The position numbers and the translations under genes are program-made. Positions 56,854 through 64,000 of a stretch of 64,000 nucleotides of DNA are shown here, one piece after another. The notes below the pieces were generated by a model. It saw only the letters and a program-made list of their open reading frames with translations. It did no database searches and was not told where the DNA came from. This DNA is from Mesorhizobium sp. 131-2-1 (GTDB lineage: Bacteria > Pseudomonadota > Alphaproteobacteria > Rhizobiales > Rhizobiaceae). Numbering within the stretch: the first letter of the stretch is position 1; each line of letters starts with the position of its first letter. Location of the stretch: the NCBI RefSeq assembly GCF_016756535.1, contig NZ_AP023247.1, positions 5,084,501 to 5,148,500 on the forward strand, written 5' to 3'.

Positions 56854-58188
56854 TCAAGTCTGGAGCCGCGACGCGGTCGGTTGTTCGTGCACAGGGCCGG
56901 CGGCAGAATCCAGGTTTGTCGCGAAGGCCAAAATCAGGGCCGCAAACGCACCCTCGATGCTGACGGCGAGCGTCCAGCCCAGGACCAGGCCTTGAAGGCC
57001 ACCAAGTTTCGCTCCCACGATCACCAGGCACAGCTCCAGCAATCCGCCAAGCGCGAACCAGCGGGATGCCTTACGCATCCTGTCGCCTAACCGCGCCAGC
57101 GTGCAGGCATGAAATTTAAGCGTTGATCCCAACAGGCTGAAGCCGAGGAAGCGCAGGCTCGAACCGGCGATCTCAGGATAGGCCGGATTGAAGACCGCAA
57201 GGATCGTCTGCGAATAGGTGAAGACGAAGACGGCGCAGACCAGCGAGAAGAGCAATGACGCCATCACCGACAAAAGGATGTCGTGTCTGGATTGTTTCGG
57301 GCTCGCTCTCACTACGGGGAACAGGGCGGTAGCCATGGCCGCGGGAATCACCGAGGCGATGGTGACCAACATCCATAAGCATACGAAGGCAGCATTGATG
57401 GCCGGCGACAGGAGAATCAGCACAAGGTACGGCATAATGACGCTCGGGGCCTGCAAGGCCACGTCGAGCGCGTAGTGGTCGAAAACCTTGCTTCGGAGCG
57501 TATGGAGCAGCTGGAAGTCGGGAGGCCCAAAGAGGTGGCGCGCACCGCCCCGCGTCAACAGGTCCACGCCGATGACGGACGCCAGCAGGCCGGCCACCCA
57601 GCTCAGAAGAAGCGCGGCAATGGAAGTGTAGCCGCCAACCGTGGCTGTGGCGATCAGCATCAGCTTGAACGTGGCGAACAGCACTTGCCGGATCATCCTG
57701 CCGGTGCTGCGCAGGTTGCCCAGGAATGCCTGGTCGACCACGATGGCGAGAACGGTCAGACCGCAGCCGAAGACGAACGCAAGACCCTCGAACCAGCCGC
57801 CGATCAGCCCGGTCGAGCTATTGATGTACGCATGCCCGAAGACGAACAACAAGGCCAGGCCGACCGCCAGCGCCACCCCGATGCACGCTGCCGCGGCCAC
57901 CAGGCCGCGCTCCTTGCCGGGATTGCGGACGATCTCGCCCACCAGCATGGTCCCGATCCCCGCCTCCCCCAGCAGGCCGATAAGCCCCATCACGGACAGG
58001 AGGGCAGAGGCGTTGCCGATCACCTCTGGCGGAAACAGCCGCGCCGCGAGCCACCAATAGACAAACCCGAGACCGGCCGCTGCAATCGATCCGATTGCCA
58101 GAGCGCCGGAATTCGTCACGAGGGCGGCGCTCTTTCGAAGTTCTTTGCGCACGCGAATAATGGCCGTCCCGGCGGGGTCTACCGACAT
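56854..58188 (-). CDS. Wzx-like polysaccharide flippase (MATE/MVF-type)
   Basis: 444 aa with 12 or so membrane segments. The N-terminal GALAIGSIAAAGLGFVYWWLAARLFPPEVIGNASALLSVMGLIGLLGEAGIGTML is typical of the oligosaccharidyl-lipid flippase group. It would move lipid-linked repeat units to the periplasm for the second polymer. A 3' relic of a second copy is at 50504-50593. The start overlaps the GT4 stop by ten bases, so it belongs to the leftward glycosyltransferase operon. Confidence 0.9.
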   Translation of the reverse strand: MSVDPAGTAIIRVRKELRKSAALVTNSGALAIGSIAAAGLGFVYWWLAARLFPPEVIGNASALLSVMGLIGLLGEAGIGTMLVGEIVRNPGKERGLVAAAACIGVALAVGLALLFVFGHAYINSSTGLIGGWFEGLAFVFGCGLTVLAIVVDQAFLGNLRSTGRMIRQVLFATFKLMLIATATVGGYTSIAALLLSWVAGLLASVIGVDLLTRGGARHLFGPPDFQLLHTLRSKVFDHYALDVALQAPSVIMPYLVLILLSPAINAAFVCLWMLVTIASVIPAAMATALFPVVRASPKQSRHDILLSVMASLLFSLVCAVFVFTYSQTILAVFNPAYPEIAGSSLRFLGFSLLGSTLKFHACTLARLGDRMRKASRWFALGGLLELCLVIVGAKLGGLQGLVLGWTLAVSIEGAFAALILAFATNLDSAAGPVHEQPTASRLQT

Positions 58189-59450
58189 GATGGCTGTCCC
58201 GAACCTTGCTGCGCCGGCACCGCGGACCTGCTGGTACGCAGGACGTCCCGGTAGACCTGCTCGATCCGGGTCACGACCGCACCGGCCTTGAGGCGCTCGA
58301 CCCTGGCGAGGCTTGTCGCCTCCAGGCGTGCGAGCAAGGCGCGGTCGTCAAGAAGTGTCTGCATTGCGTTGGCGAGGGCGGACGCGTTGCCACTCGGCAC
58401 GAGAAGGCCTGTTTCGCCATGATCGACGAGATCCGGCATGCCACCGATGTCGGTTGCAACGACGGTCTTGCCGGACGCCATTGCTTCCATGATCACTGTC
58501 GCGCAGGCTTCTGGCCCCACCGACGGCAGCACGCCGAACAGTGAGCGCCTCCATGCATGCATGATAGCGGAATGCGGCCACATGGTGAAGACTCGAACGT
58601 TCGGCGGAAATTCGGTTGGCGTATCGGCGACCCGGCGCCCGACCAGGACCAGCGGCGGCGCCCGCTCCAGGCTGGCATAGGCCCGCAGGAGAACGTCAAT
58701 GCCCTTGAGGCGCATCATGTCGCCGACGAACAGGATGAATCCATCCCCGGGCAGTTGCCGCAGGCAGGCATCTTCCGGGCCAAGCACTTCGACATCGTCG
58801 GGCACGAAGTTGGGGATGACGTCGTAAGGGGCGCGGCCTTGGGTGAGTCCGGTGTGACGGGCCACCGCGTGGCTCACCGCGATGAAGCGGTCCACCACGC
58901 GCCGAGCGGCGAAGCTCGACGCCCAGTTGCCCAAGGTGGTCGCGGCTGCCTTCAACGCGCCGTAGTGCCCTGTAGCGCAGGGCAGGCATTTGGCCGGCGC
59001 TGGGCCACTGCAGAGATGGGCGCCCAAGTGCATGAAGTTCTTCTTGGCGCAGACAAGGCCGTAGTCGTGGAGCGTAACCACGAGGCGTGCCCCACTGAGA
59101 CCTTTAACCGGCAGGAAGGACGCGTAAATCCAGTTATGGGCGTGAACGATGTCCGGCTCCTCCCGGGCGACCAGTCGCTTCAGGGCAAGCACCAGTTCGG
59201 GATCCGGGAAAGGCGGTGCATGGCGACGCTCGGGATCGGTGTGGAGGCCCGACAGGCGCTGGAGCGTGCCGCGCAGGCGATGCACGCGGACCGCGCCGTC
59301 CAGCTCGGTTTCGGGCGATCCGGGATGCATCAAGGTCCCGACGCTGACATGATGGCCCCGCTGCGCCAGCGCTGCGCCGAGATTGCGGACGTGCCGCTCC
59401 TCTCCCCCGATCACCGGGGGATAGAACTGCGATAGCAGCAGGATGCGCAT
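58179..59450 (-). CDS. GT4 glycosyltransferase
   Basis: 423 aa, GT-B. MRILLLSQFYPPVIGGEERHVRNLGAALAQRGH opens the acceptor half; HNWIYASFLPVKGLSGARLVVTLHDYGLVCAKKNF and a Cys-rich stretch (CSGPAPAKCLPC) follow; donor part LFVGDMMRLKGIDVLLRAY and SVGPEACATVIMEAMASGKTVVATDIGGMPDLV. Adds a sugar to the lipid-linked unit. It overlaps the flippase downstream and lies 14 bp after the DUF1616-like gene. Confidence 0.9.
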   Translation of the reverse strand: MRILLLSQFYPPVIGGEERHVRNLGAALAQRGHHVSVGTLMHPGSPETELDGAVRVHRLRGTLQRLSGLHTDPERRHAPPFPDPELVLALKRLVAREEPDIVHAHNWIYASFLPVKGLSGARLVVTLHDYGLVCAKKNFMHLGAHLCSGPAPAKCLPCATGHYGALKAAATTLGNWASSFAARRVVDRFIAVSHAVARHTGLTQGRAPYDVIPNFVPDDVEVLGPEDACLRQLPGDGFILFVGDMMRLKGIDVLLRAYASLERAPPLVLVGRRVADTPTEFPPNVRVFTMWPHSAIMHAWRRSLFGVLPSVGPEACATVIMEAMASGKTVVATDIGGMPDLVDHGETGLLVPSGNASALANAMQTLLDDRALLARLEATSLARVERLKAGAVVTRIEQVYRDVLRTSRSAVPAQQGSGQPSCR

Positions 59451-59464
59451 GATCGAACCTCATT

Positions 59465-60223
59465 TCAGATGCGCGGCACCAGCGTCGAAACCCTGCGATA
59501 GAGCCGGTTATCCTCCGGTCGATAGAGCCGCGCCTCGGCCGTCTGGCGAGTTGCCAAGGCGGGCACCGGGATTTCTTGCGTCCAGGTGTCGCCCGGCGCG
59601 ACGGCGACCGATCGGAAAACGGCGAACGGTTGCCCATCAAGAGTGATTTCCAGGTCGAATCGCTGAGGTTGGGTCTCGCCACTCCTGATGCCGACGGTGA
59701 TCCGGCCGGACCCGCCGCTGGCCCAGGGCAACAACCAGAACTCCGTGTATTTGAATTCCCGGTGGTCCGCTTCGTCCCGGACGGCCAGCGCATAGGCTCC
59801 GGTCGCCACAAGTACCGCCAGCATGACCGCAGCCCCTTGCCAAAGCCGCAGCGGCACCAGAGCCGGCCAGGCTGGCAGATCGGGAGTGTCGCGTCGGATG
59901 GCGGCCACCAGCGCTGCGGCGGCCGTCACCACCCAGAACCACAGCGCCCAGCCGAGCGGCGTAAGGAAGCCTGCGGCATTCAGGGCAAAGCCCCCGGCGA
60001 TGCCGGCGGCGAGGCTTGCTCCGACCGCGTAGACGAGGTGTTGCGACGCGCAGGTGGTCCTGACGCCAATGGCCCGCAGCACCGTGTGGCCAGAGACGAG
60101 GAACACCATGGGCGCGCCCAGGACAGTACGGAGGAGCACGCTGTCGCTGGCCGCAACGGCCGCCACCGCGGCCCCCGCCCACAGGCACGCGGCCAGAAGG
60201 TCCCGCTTGCTACGAGTTTTCAC
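59465..60223 (-). CDS. Membrane protein, DUF1616-like
   Basis: 252 aa. About four membrane segments in the first 155 residues (VLLRTVLGAPMVFLVSGHTVLRAIGV is much like the DUF1616 start), then a beta-rich tail (EFWLLPWASGGSGRITVGIRSGETQ ... FDLEITLDGQPF) that probably faces the periplasm. The function is unknown; relatives accompany polysaccharide loci. It overlaps the stop of the larger membrane protein gene by 14 bases, indicating one operon and perhaps one complex. Confidence 0.68.
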   Translation of the reverse strand: MKTRSKRDLLAACLWAGAAVAAVAASDSVLLRTVLGAPMVFLVSGHTVLRAIGVRTTCASQHLVYAVGASLAAGIAGGFALNAAGFLTPLGWALWFWVVTAAAALVAAIRRDTPDLPAWPALVPLRLWQGAAVMLAVLVATGAYALAVRDEADHREFKYTEFWLLPWASGGSGRITVGIRSGETQPQRFDLEITLDGQPFAVFRSVAVAPGDTWTQEIPVPALATRQTAEARLYRPEDNRLYRRVSTLVPRI

Positions 60224-62189
60224 GCAATCCCCTCACGTCATAGATGACGATCCAGCCGTTGTCGTAGATGCGGGCGACGCCCTTGACGTCATTGAACTTG
60301 AGCAGCGCCGCGCCCGAGAGCGGCGTTGTCCGCCGCGCTTGCCAAGGCTGAAAGTAAAAGCCGAGCACCGGCGGAGCCGTGGTCAGGCGCAGGTCAATCA
60401 GCAGGAAATCGATATCGCTTCTCGTCAAGGCCCAAAACTCGTCGGGCCCTAATGTCTCGGCCTCGAATAAGAGCGCGGCATCGATGCCTTGGACGACTGC
60501 GACCCTGACGTCCTGCCGGCCGTAGCCCGCAAGCAGAAGGCGGTTGATGCGGTCGGTGGTGAAGCGGTTGCCGGCACCGAGCCATTCCTTGGTCCAGCGT
60601 GCCGTTTCGATCCCCATCGGTTCGATCGACTCCTGATCGGCGGCCACCCTGTAGCGCCCATGGATCGGATTGAGCGTAGAGCTCATGACGCCGCCCAGGA
60701 CGATGACCGCCAGAGCAACGGCCGGAGCGACGCGGCGCAACCCGCGTGGCGTGCGCCCCTCCCAGAAGTGGACGACGCTCACCGCGACGACCAGCCCGAC
60801 GCCGATGAACACGAACGTTCCCATGCGGTTGCCGATTTCCCATCCGGCGCTGGTCAACCGGAAGCCCACCGAGACCGGAAACCCGAAGGCCAACAAGGTG
60901 AGGAGTATGATGCGGCTGTCGTGCCAGCGGCGTTTGAGAATGTCCTGGATCGCACGCCAACCGGACCGCGTACCACCAGGCGCTGCCATGGCCAGCGACC
61001 GAAAGAATCCCGTTGCCAGTCCGAGTGCCACCAGCAGGAGCGCGAGCAAGGTGGTCAGCCGCATATAGAGGGCCTTGTCCGGCACTCCGAGGTGCTCTGA
61101 CGGTGGAGTGGGCGCGCCCAGGATCTTTCCGAGCAATGTCTTGAAGCCGGTTTCGACCACCGGGCCGAGATAGCCTGTGAGAGGGATGCCACGGGCCTGC
61201 ACCCACAGCGACGGCAGGGCTATGGCGAGGATCGCCGCGAGGCCCACCGCGGTGCTGGTCTTGATCCGCAAGGGGTCGTGCCTGCGCCAAGCCTCGAGGG
61301 CCGCCAGCGCTCCAAAATAGATGGCGGCGAAGGCGGCCGAGAGGTGATGGGTGACCGCGAGGCTTGCCAGCAGCAACGCAATCAGCCCGAGCGACTTCAA
61401 CCTCGGTCGCCCGACGAGATCCCTGGACGCTGCTTCGACAGCGAAGGTCAGCACGCACAGCACGATGCCGAGGCTCTGGTAGGAGAACATCGAGTCGAAC
61501 AGGAAAAAGGTTGAGCAGCCCATATAGGCCAGACAGGCGATGGCCGAGATACGCGGCGATCCGGCGATGCTTTCAAGGAACAGAAACAGGGCACCGACGA
61601 ACGTGCCCTTGAGGACGGCCAACAATAGCGCCCCCGCCACAAACAATGGCAATCCCGTCAGATTGACGATCGCCGTCGCCAGGATTTCCAGAGCGGGATA
61701 CGTCGGCCCGATCGGTAAAAGCGGGTTTGACAGGAACAACCGGCGGGCGGTGATGAGATCCTGGGCCGCGATCCAGTGCAAGAACTCGTCGTAGCCGCCG
61801 AAGCTCGTCGGGGAATAAACTGTCTTGCAGTACAAGAAAGCTTCGGCAAGCAGGAACAGGAGGAACAGGCGCTCACCCCGGGCTGTTGTCGGCCAGGCGA
61901 TGCGAAGGCTGGTCGGGACTACCAAGAGGACGACACCGGACCAGAAGAACAGCGGCGCCACGTCATAGTCCCGACGCCCGGCGGCGTGCCCGGCCACGAC
62001 CAGCAGCAGAGCCGTCGCGACTGTCAGGCACAGAACCGCGATCCATCCGGAGTTGGCCCGTTGCAGCGGGGCATCGGCGCTCCCGCCGCGAAGGTCAGGT
62101 CCGATCACGGCCGACACGAACCGTATTCCGGCCCGGAGCGGGTTGATCCTGGCTCCCACGGTGAAATGAGCCGAAATCATCAGCCTCAT
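60210..62189 (-). CDS. Large membrane protein (polymerase- or GT-C-like)
   Basis: 659 aa with at least a dozen membrane segments between residues 45 and 550, and a soluble C-terminal part (SIEPMGIETARWTKEWLGAGNRFTTDRINRLLLAGYGRQ). A periplasmic loop FGGYDEFLHWIAAQDLI early in the protein holds acidic residues as in GT-C enzymes. Polymerase (Wzy) or GT-C roles both fit the neighbourhood; sequence alone does not decide. The ATG at 62189 overlaps the stop of the GT4 gene (ATGA). Confidence 0.7.
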   Translation of the reverse strand: MRLMISAHFTVGARINPLRAGIRFVSAVIGPDLRGGSADAPLQRANSGWIAVLCLTVATALLLVVAGHAAGRRDYDVAPLFFWSGVVLLVVPTSLRIAWPTTARGERLFLLFLLAEAFLYCKTVYSPTSFGGYDEFLHWIAAQDLITARRLFLSNPLLPIGPTYPALEILATAIVNLTGLPLFVAGALLLAVLKGTFVGALFLFLESIAGSPRISAIACLAYMGCSTFFLFDSMFSYQSLGIVLCVLTFAVEAASRDLVGRPRLKSLGLIALLLASLAVTHHLSAAFAAIYFGALAALEAWRRHDPLRIKTSTAVGLAAILAIALPSLWVQARGIPLTGYLGPVVETGFKTLLGKILGAPTPPSEHLGVPDKALYMRLTTLLALLLVALGLATGFFRSLAMAAPGGTRSGWRAIQDILKRRWHDSRIILLTLLAFGFPVSVGFRLTSAGWEIGNRMGTFVFIGVGLVVAVSVVHFWEGRTPRGLRRVAPAVALAVIVLGGVMSSTLNPIHGRYRVAADQESIEPMGIETARWTKEWLGAGNRFTTDRINRLLLAGYGRQDVRVAVVQGIDAALLFEAETLGPDEFWALTRSDIDFLLIDLRLTTAPPVLGFYFQPWQARRTTPLSGAALLKFNDVKGVARIYDNGWIVIYDVRGLRENS

Positions 62190-63331
62190 GCCCCCGTCGC
62201 AGGAGGCCACGAGATCACGCCGCCGGGAGCCAATCGGACCGGGGATCGGCTGCTCAGGACATCGCAATAGACGTCGCTCAGCATTTGCGCGCAGGCATCC
62301 CAGTCGGGCAGCGCCAAATCCGGCACCTCCCGATGGCCCTCCAGTTCCTCGGCCATGGCGGCGGCCAGTTCCCCCGGACCGGCGTTGCACGAAATCGCCC
62401 GGCACAGGCCATTGGCGGCCAGCTCCCGCAGACCGGACGTGTCGCTGACGAGGACCGGACGGCGCAGCGACAGGGCTTCCATCACGGCGACCGGATGGGC
62501 TTCGTACTCGCTGAACAGCACGAAAAGCGCGGCACTCGCCAGCAGGTCTGCCATTTTCTGCCGCTCGGATCCGGGGATACCCGCAATTGTGACCCGCTTC
62601 TCGAGGCCGAGCGTGGCGACGAGGCGCCGCAATTCTCTCTCGTACGGCCCTGTACCGACGATGTGCAGCCGCACGTCCGGTACCCGGCGGATCAATTCGG
62701 GCAAGGCCGCGATCGCCCGATGATGGCCTTTGTAGCGCTCCAGCCTGCCGCTCGAGACGATCAGGTGCGGATCGACCTTGACGCCGGGGCTCGGAGCCGG
62801 CATCGCGGCGCCGTTGGGGATAACGACAAACCGCTCCCGCGGCACGCCCATCCTCGCGCTGAAGAAATCGGCTTCGAATTCAGAGACGCCGATCAGCCGC
62901 GCGGCCCGGGCTACCAGCGGCCGGAGCAGCGCATGCTGGGTGCTGCGTATGGCGTTGCGCAGCCGGGAGGAATGTCCGCCGCTGTGGAAGGTCAGGACGA
63001 ACGGCAGGTGCCCGCGGATGACCGCAAGCAGTCCGATCGGCACCACGAAACTGCTGTAACCCTGGAAGTGGACCAGATCCCAAGCGCCGCGCCGGATCGC
63101 GGTATAAATGCCAGGTGCCACATAGAGGTCCAGTTCCCTTGGCCAGGCCGGCACGCGCCGCACACGCATGCCGCGCACCTCCTCCTCAACCGGCAGTTCC
63201 CCCGAGGGATCGGTAGTGAGCACATCGACCGCGTGGCCACGCGCGACCAAGCGGGGACCGACCTCCTGGATGTGAGTTTCAGTGCCGCCCATATAGGGGT
63301 AGCAGCGAGCCGCAACCATCAGGATTCGCAT
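62186..63331 (-). CDS. GT4 glycosyltransferase
   Basis: 381 aa. MRILMVAARCYPYMGGTETHIQEVGPRLVARGH, FVLTFHSGGHSSRLRNAI, LIVSSGRLERYKGHHRAIAALPEL and FSEYEAHPVAVMEALSLRRPVLVSDTSGLREL show the two GT-B halves and the E-x7-E motif (EAHPVAVME). Encoded five bases after the partial GT2 gene and coupled to the large membrane protein gene, so a member of the same operon. Confidence 0.9.
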   Translation of the reverse strand: MRILMVAARCYPYMGGTETHIQEVGPRLVARGHAVDVLTTDPSGELPVEEEVRGMRVRRVPAWPRELDLYVAPGIYTAIRRGAWDLVHFQGYSSFVVPIGLLAVIRGHLPFVLTFHSGGHSSRLRNAIRSTQHALLRPLVARAARLIGVSEFEADFFSARMGVPRERFVVIPNGAAMPAPSPGVKVDPHLIVSSGRLERYKGHHRAIAALPELIRRVPDVRLHIVGTGPYERELRRLVATLGLEKRVTIAGIPGSERQKMADLLASAALFVLFSEYEAHPVAVMEALSLRRPVLVSDTSGLRELAANGLCRAISCNAGPGELAAAMAEELEGHREVPDLALPDWDACAQMLSDVYCDVLSSRSPVRLAPGGVISWPPATGA

Positions 63332-63336
63332 CAGGC

Positions 63337-64000
63337 CTACCCGCCGTCATCACAGGCTGTCACGCCTCGCCTGTGCTGTTGGTGAACCCTCTCACGCACG
63401 ATGGTCTTGAGGACGCGCCAGCCGTCCGGGATTGCCCGCAAATGGCTCTCACCGCTGATGCGCGGAGCCTCGAAACTCGCCACCTCGACGATATTGAGGT
63501 GGTTCTTCAATGCCCGTACGTTGATGAGGGTCTCTATCTCGAAGCCATCGCAGTCGCAATTCAGCGTGCCGACGTGCTTGGTCCAGAAGGCTATGTATCC
63601 GTAGCATAGATCGGAGAACCAACCGCCATAGAGCAGCCGCACGAACAGGGTCAGCCCCCTGTTGCCGAACATCCGGAACAACGACATGTCGTCGGTACCG
63701 GCGCCCTGGATAAAGCGTGAACCCTTGACGAGATCCGCGCCGGCCATCAGCGCACTGACAAAGACGATCGCCTGCTCCGGCACCATGGAGCCGTCAGCGT
63801 CCAGCATGACGATGATGTCGCCTGTGGCGGCCCTGAATCCTGCTTGCAGTGCAGCGCCCTTGCCCCGGCGGGGCTCCATGACAACCTTCACGTCCGCGCG
63901 CAGGCGGCGCGCGACCGCGACCGTATCGTCAGTCGAACGACCATCCACGATAATGATCTCATGCGCCCAGCTGGGGATGCGAGGCAGCAGCCAGGGGAGG
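63337..64000 (-). CDS. GT2 glycosyltransferase, 5' end cut by window edge
   Basis: Visible C-terminal 220 residues of a GT-A enzyme: EIIIVDGRSTDDTVAVARRL, EPRRGKGAALQAGFRAATGDIIVMLDADGSM (DxD), KGSRFIQGAGTDDMSLFRMFGNRGLTLFVRLLYG and DLCYGYIAFW. This is the dolichyl-phosphate-mannose synthase-like GT2 pattern without a C-terminal membrane pair. The frame remains open to the window edge; the N-terminus lies outside. It probably leads the leftward operon that ends with the flippase. Confidence 0.9.
   Translation of the reverse strand, partial: LPWLLPRIPSWAHEIIIVDGRSTDDTVAVARRLRADVKVVMEPRRGKGAALQAGFRAATGDIIVMLDADGSMVPEQAIVFVSALMAGADLVKGSRFIQGAGTDDMSLFRMFGNRGLTLFVRLLYGGWFSDLCYGYIAFWTKHVGTLNCDCDGFEIETLINVRALKNHLNIVEVASFEAPRISGESHLRAIPDGWRVLKTIVRERVHQQHRRGVTACDDGG

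Overview
The window reads as a piece of an alphaproteobacterial chromosome of the order Rhizobiales, most like Mesorhizobium or a close relative. This rests on the high GC content, GTG/TTG starts, dense same-strand overlaps and rhizobial-type housekeeping genes (bioY, ppdK, DUF1499 and DUF427 proteins). The genus is an inference from protein style; no database was searched. Most of the 64 kb concerns building, exporting and decorating surface polysaccharide.

Region 1 (1-14.6 kb) opens with a leftward rmlA-rmlC-rmlB-rmlD operon for dTDP-L-rhamnose (rmlD cut by the window edge), then a divergent UDP-xylose-synthase-type gene. Mostly ordinary genes follow: biotin transporter BioY, a metallo-beta-lactamase-fold hydrolase, a DUF1499 membrane protein, an acyl-CoA ligase, two small proteins, a NodB-like deacetylase, a family 9 glycosyltransferase and pyruvate phosphate dikinase.

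Region 2 (15-39.3 kb) is a large O-antigen or capsule locus. manB-manC-gmd-rmd make GDP-mannose and then, by inference, GDP-D-rhamnose. wzm-wzt encode an ABC polysaccharide exporter. Around them lie a PIG-L-like protein, a Stf0 sulfotransferase, a methyltransferase fused to a coiled coil (resembling chain-terminating WbdD proteins), a double glycosyltransferase, an FkbM methyltransferase, a GT-C-like membrane enzyme, a flippase-like membrane protein, another methyltransferase and several GT2/GT4 transferases. The layout recalls D-rhamnan O-polysaccharide loci of the Pseudomonas A-band type, with sulfation and methylation as likely decorations.

Region 3 (39.4-44.1 kb) is a boundary zone: a frameshifted VOC gene, tRNA-Gln, about 0.7 kb with no convincing gene, then a Crp/Fnr regulator and two LuxR-type regulators with small hypothetical genes between them.

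Region 4 (44.4-64 kb) is a second, mosaic exopolysaccharide locus. It has an outer-membrane export protein fused to a long coiled coil, a FemAB/GNAT-like acyltransferase, a flavin oxidoreductase, an ATP-grasp ligase, a thioesterase with a docking domain, a stand-alone NRPS adenylation-carrier protein (signature close to asparagine), an acyl-CoA dehydrogenase, a methyltransferase, a Wzx-like flippase, two GT4 enzymes, two membrane proteins and a GT2 cut by the right edge. Two non-coding segments occur twice, and a relic of the flippase 3' end lies 6 kb from the intact gene next to one repeat copy, so the locus was rearranged by duplication. A tRNA gene here combines a long variable arm with a GTT anticodon. 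The best candidate for an undescribed system is this NRPS-like amino-acid activation module embedded in the polysaccharide locus, possibly making or attaching an aminoacyl decoration.
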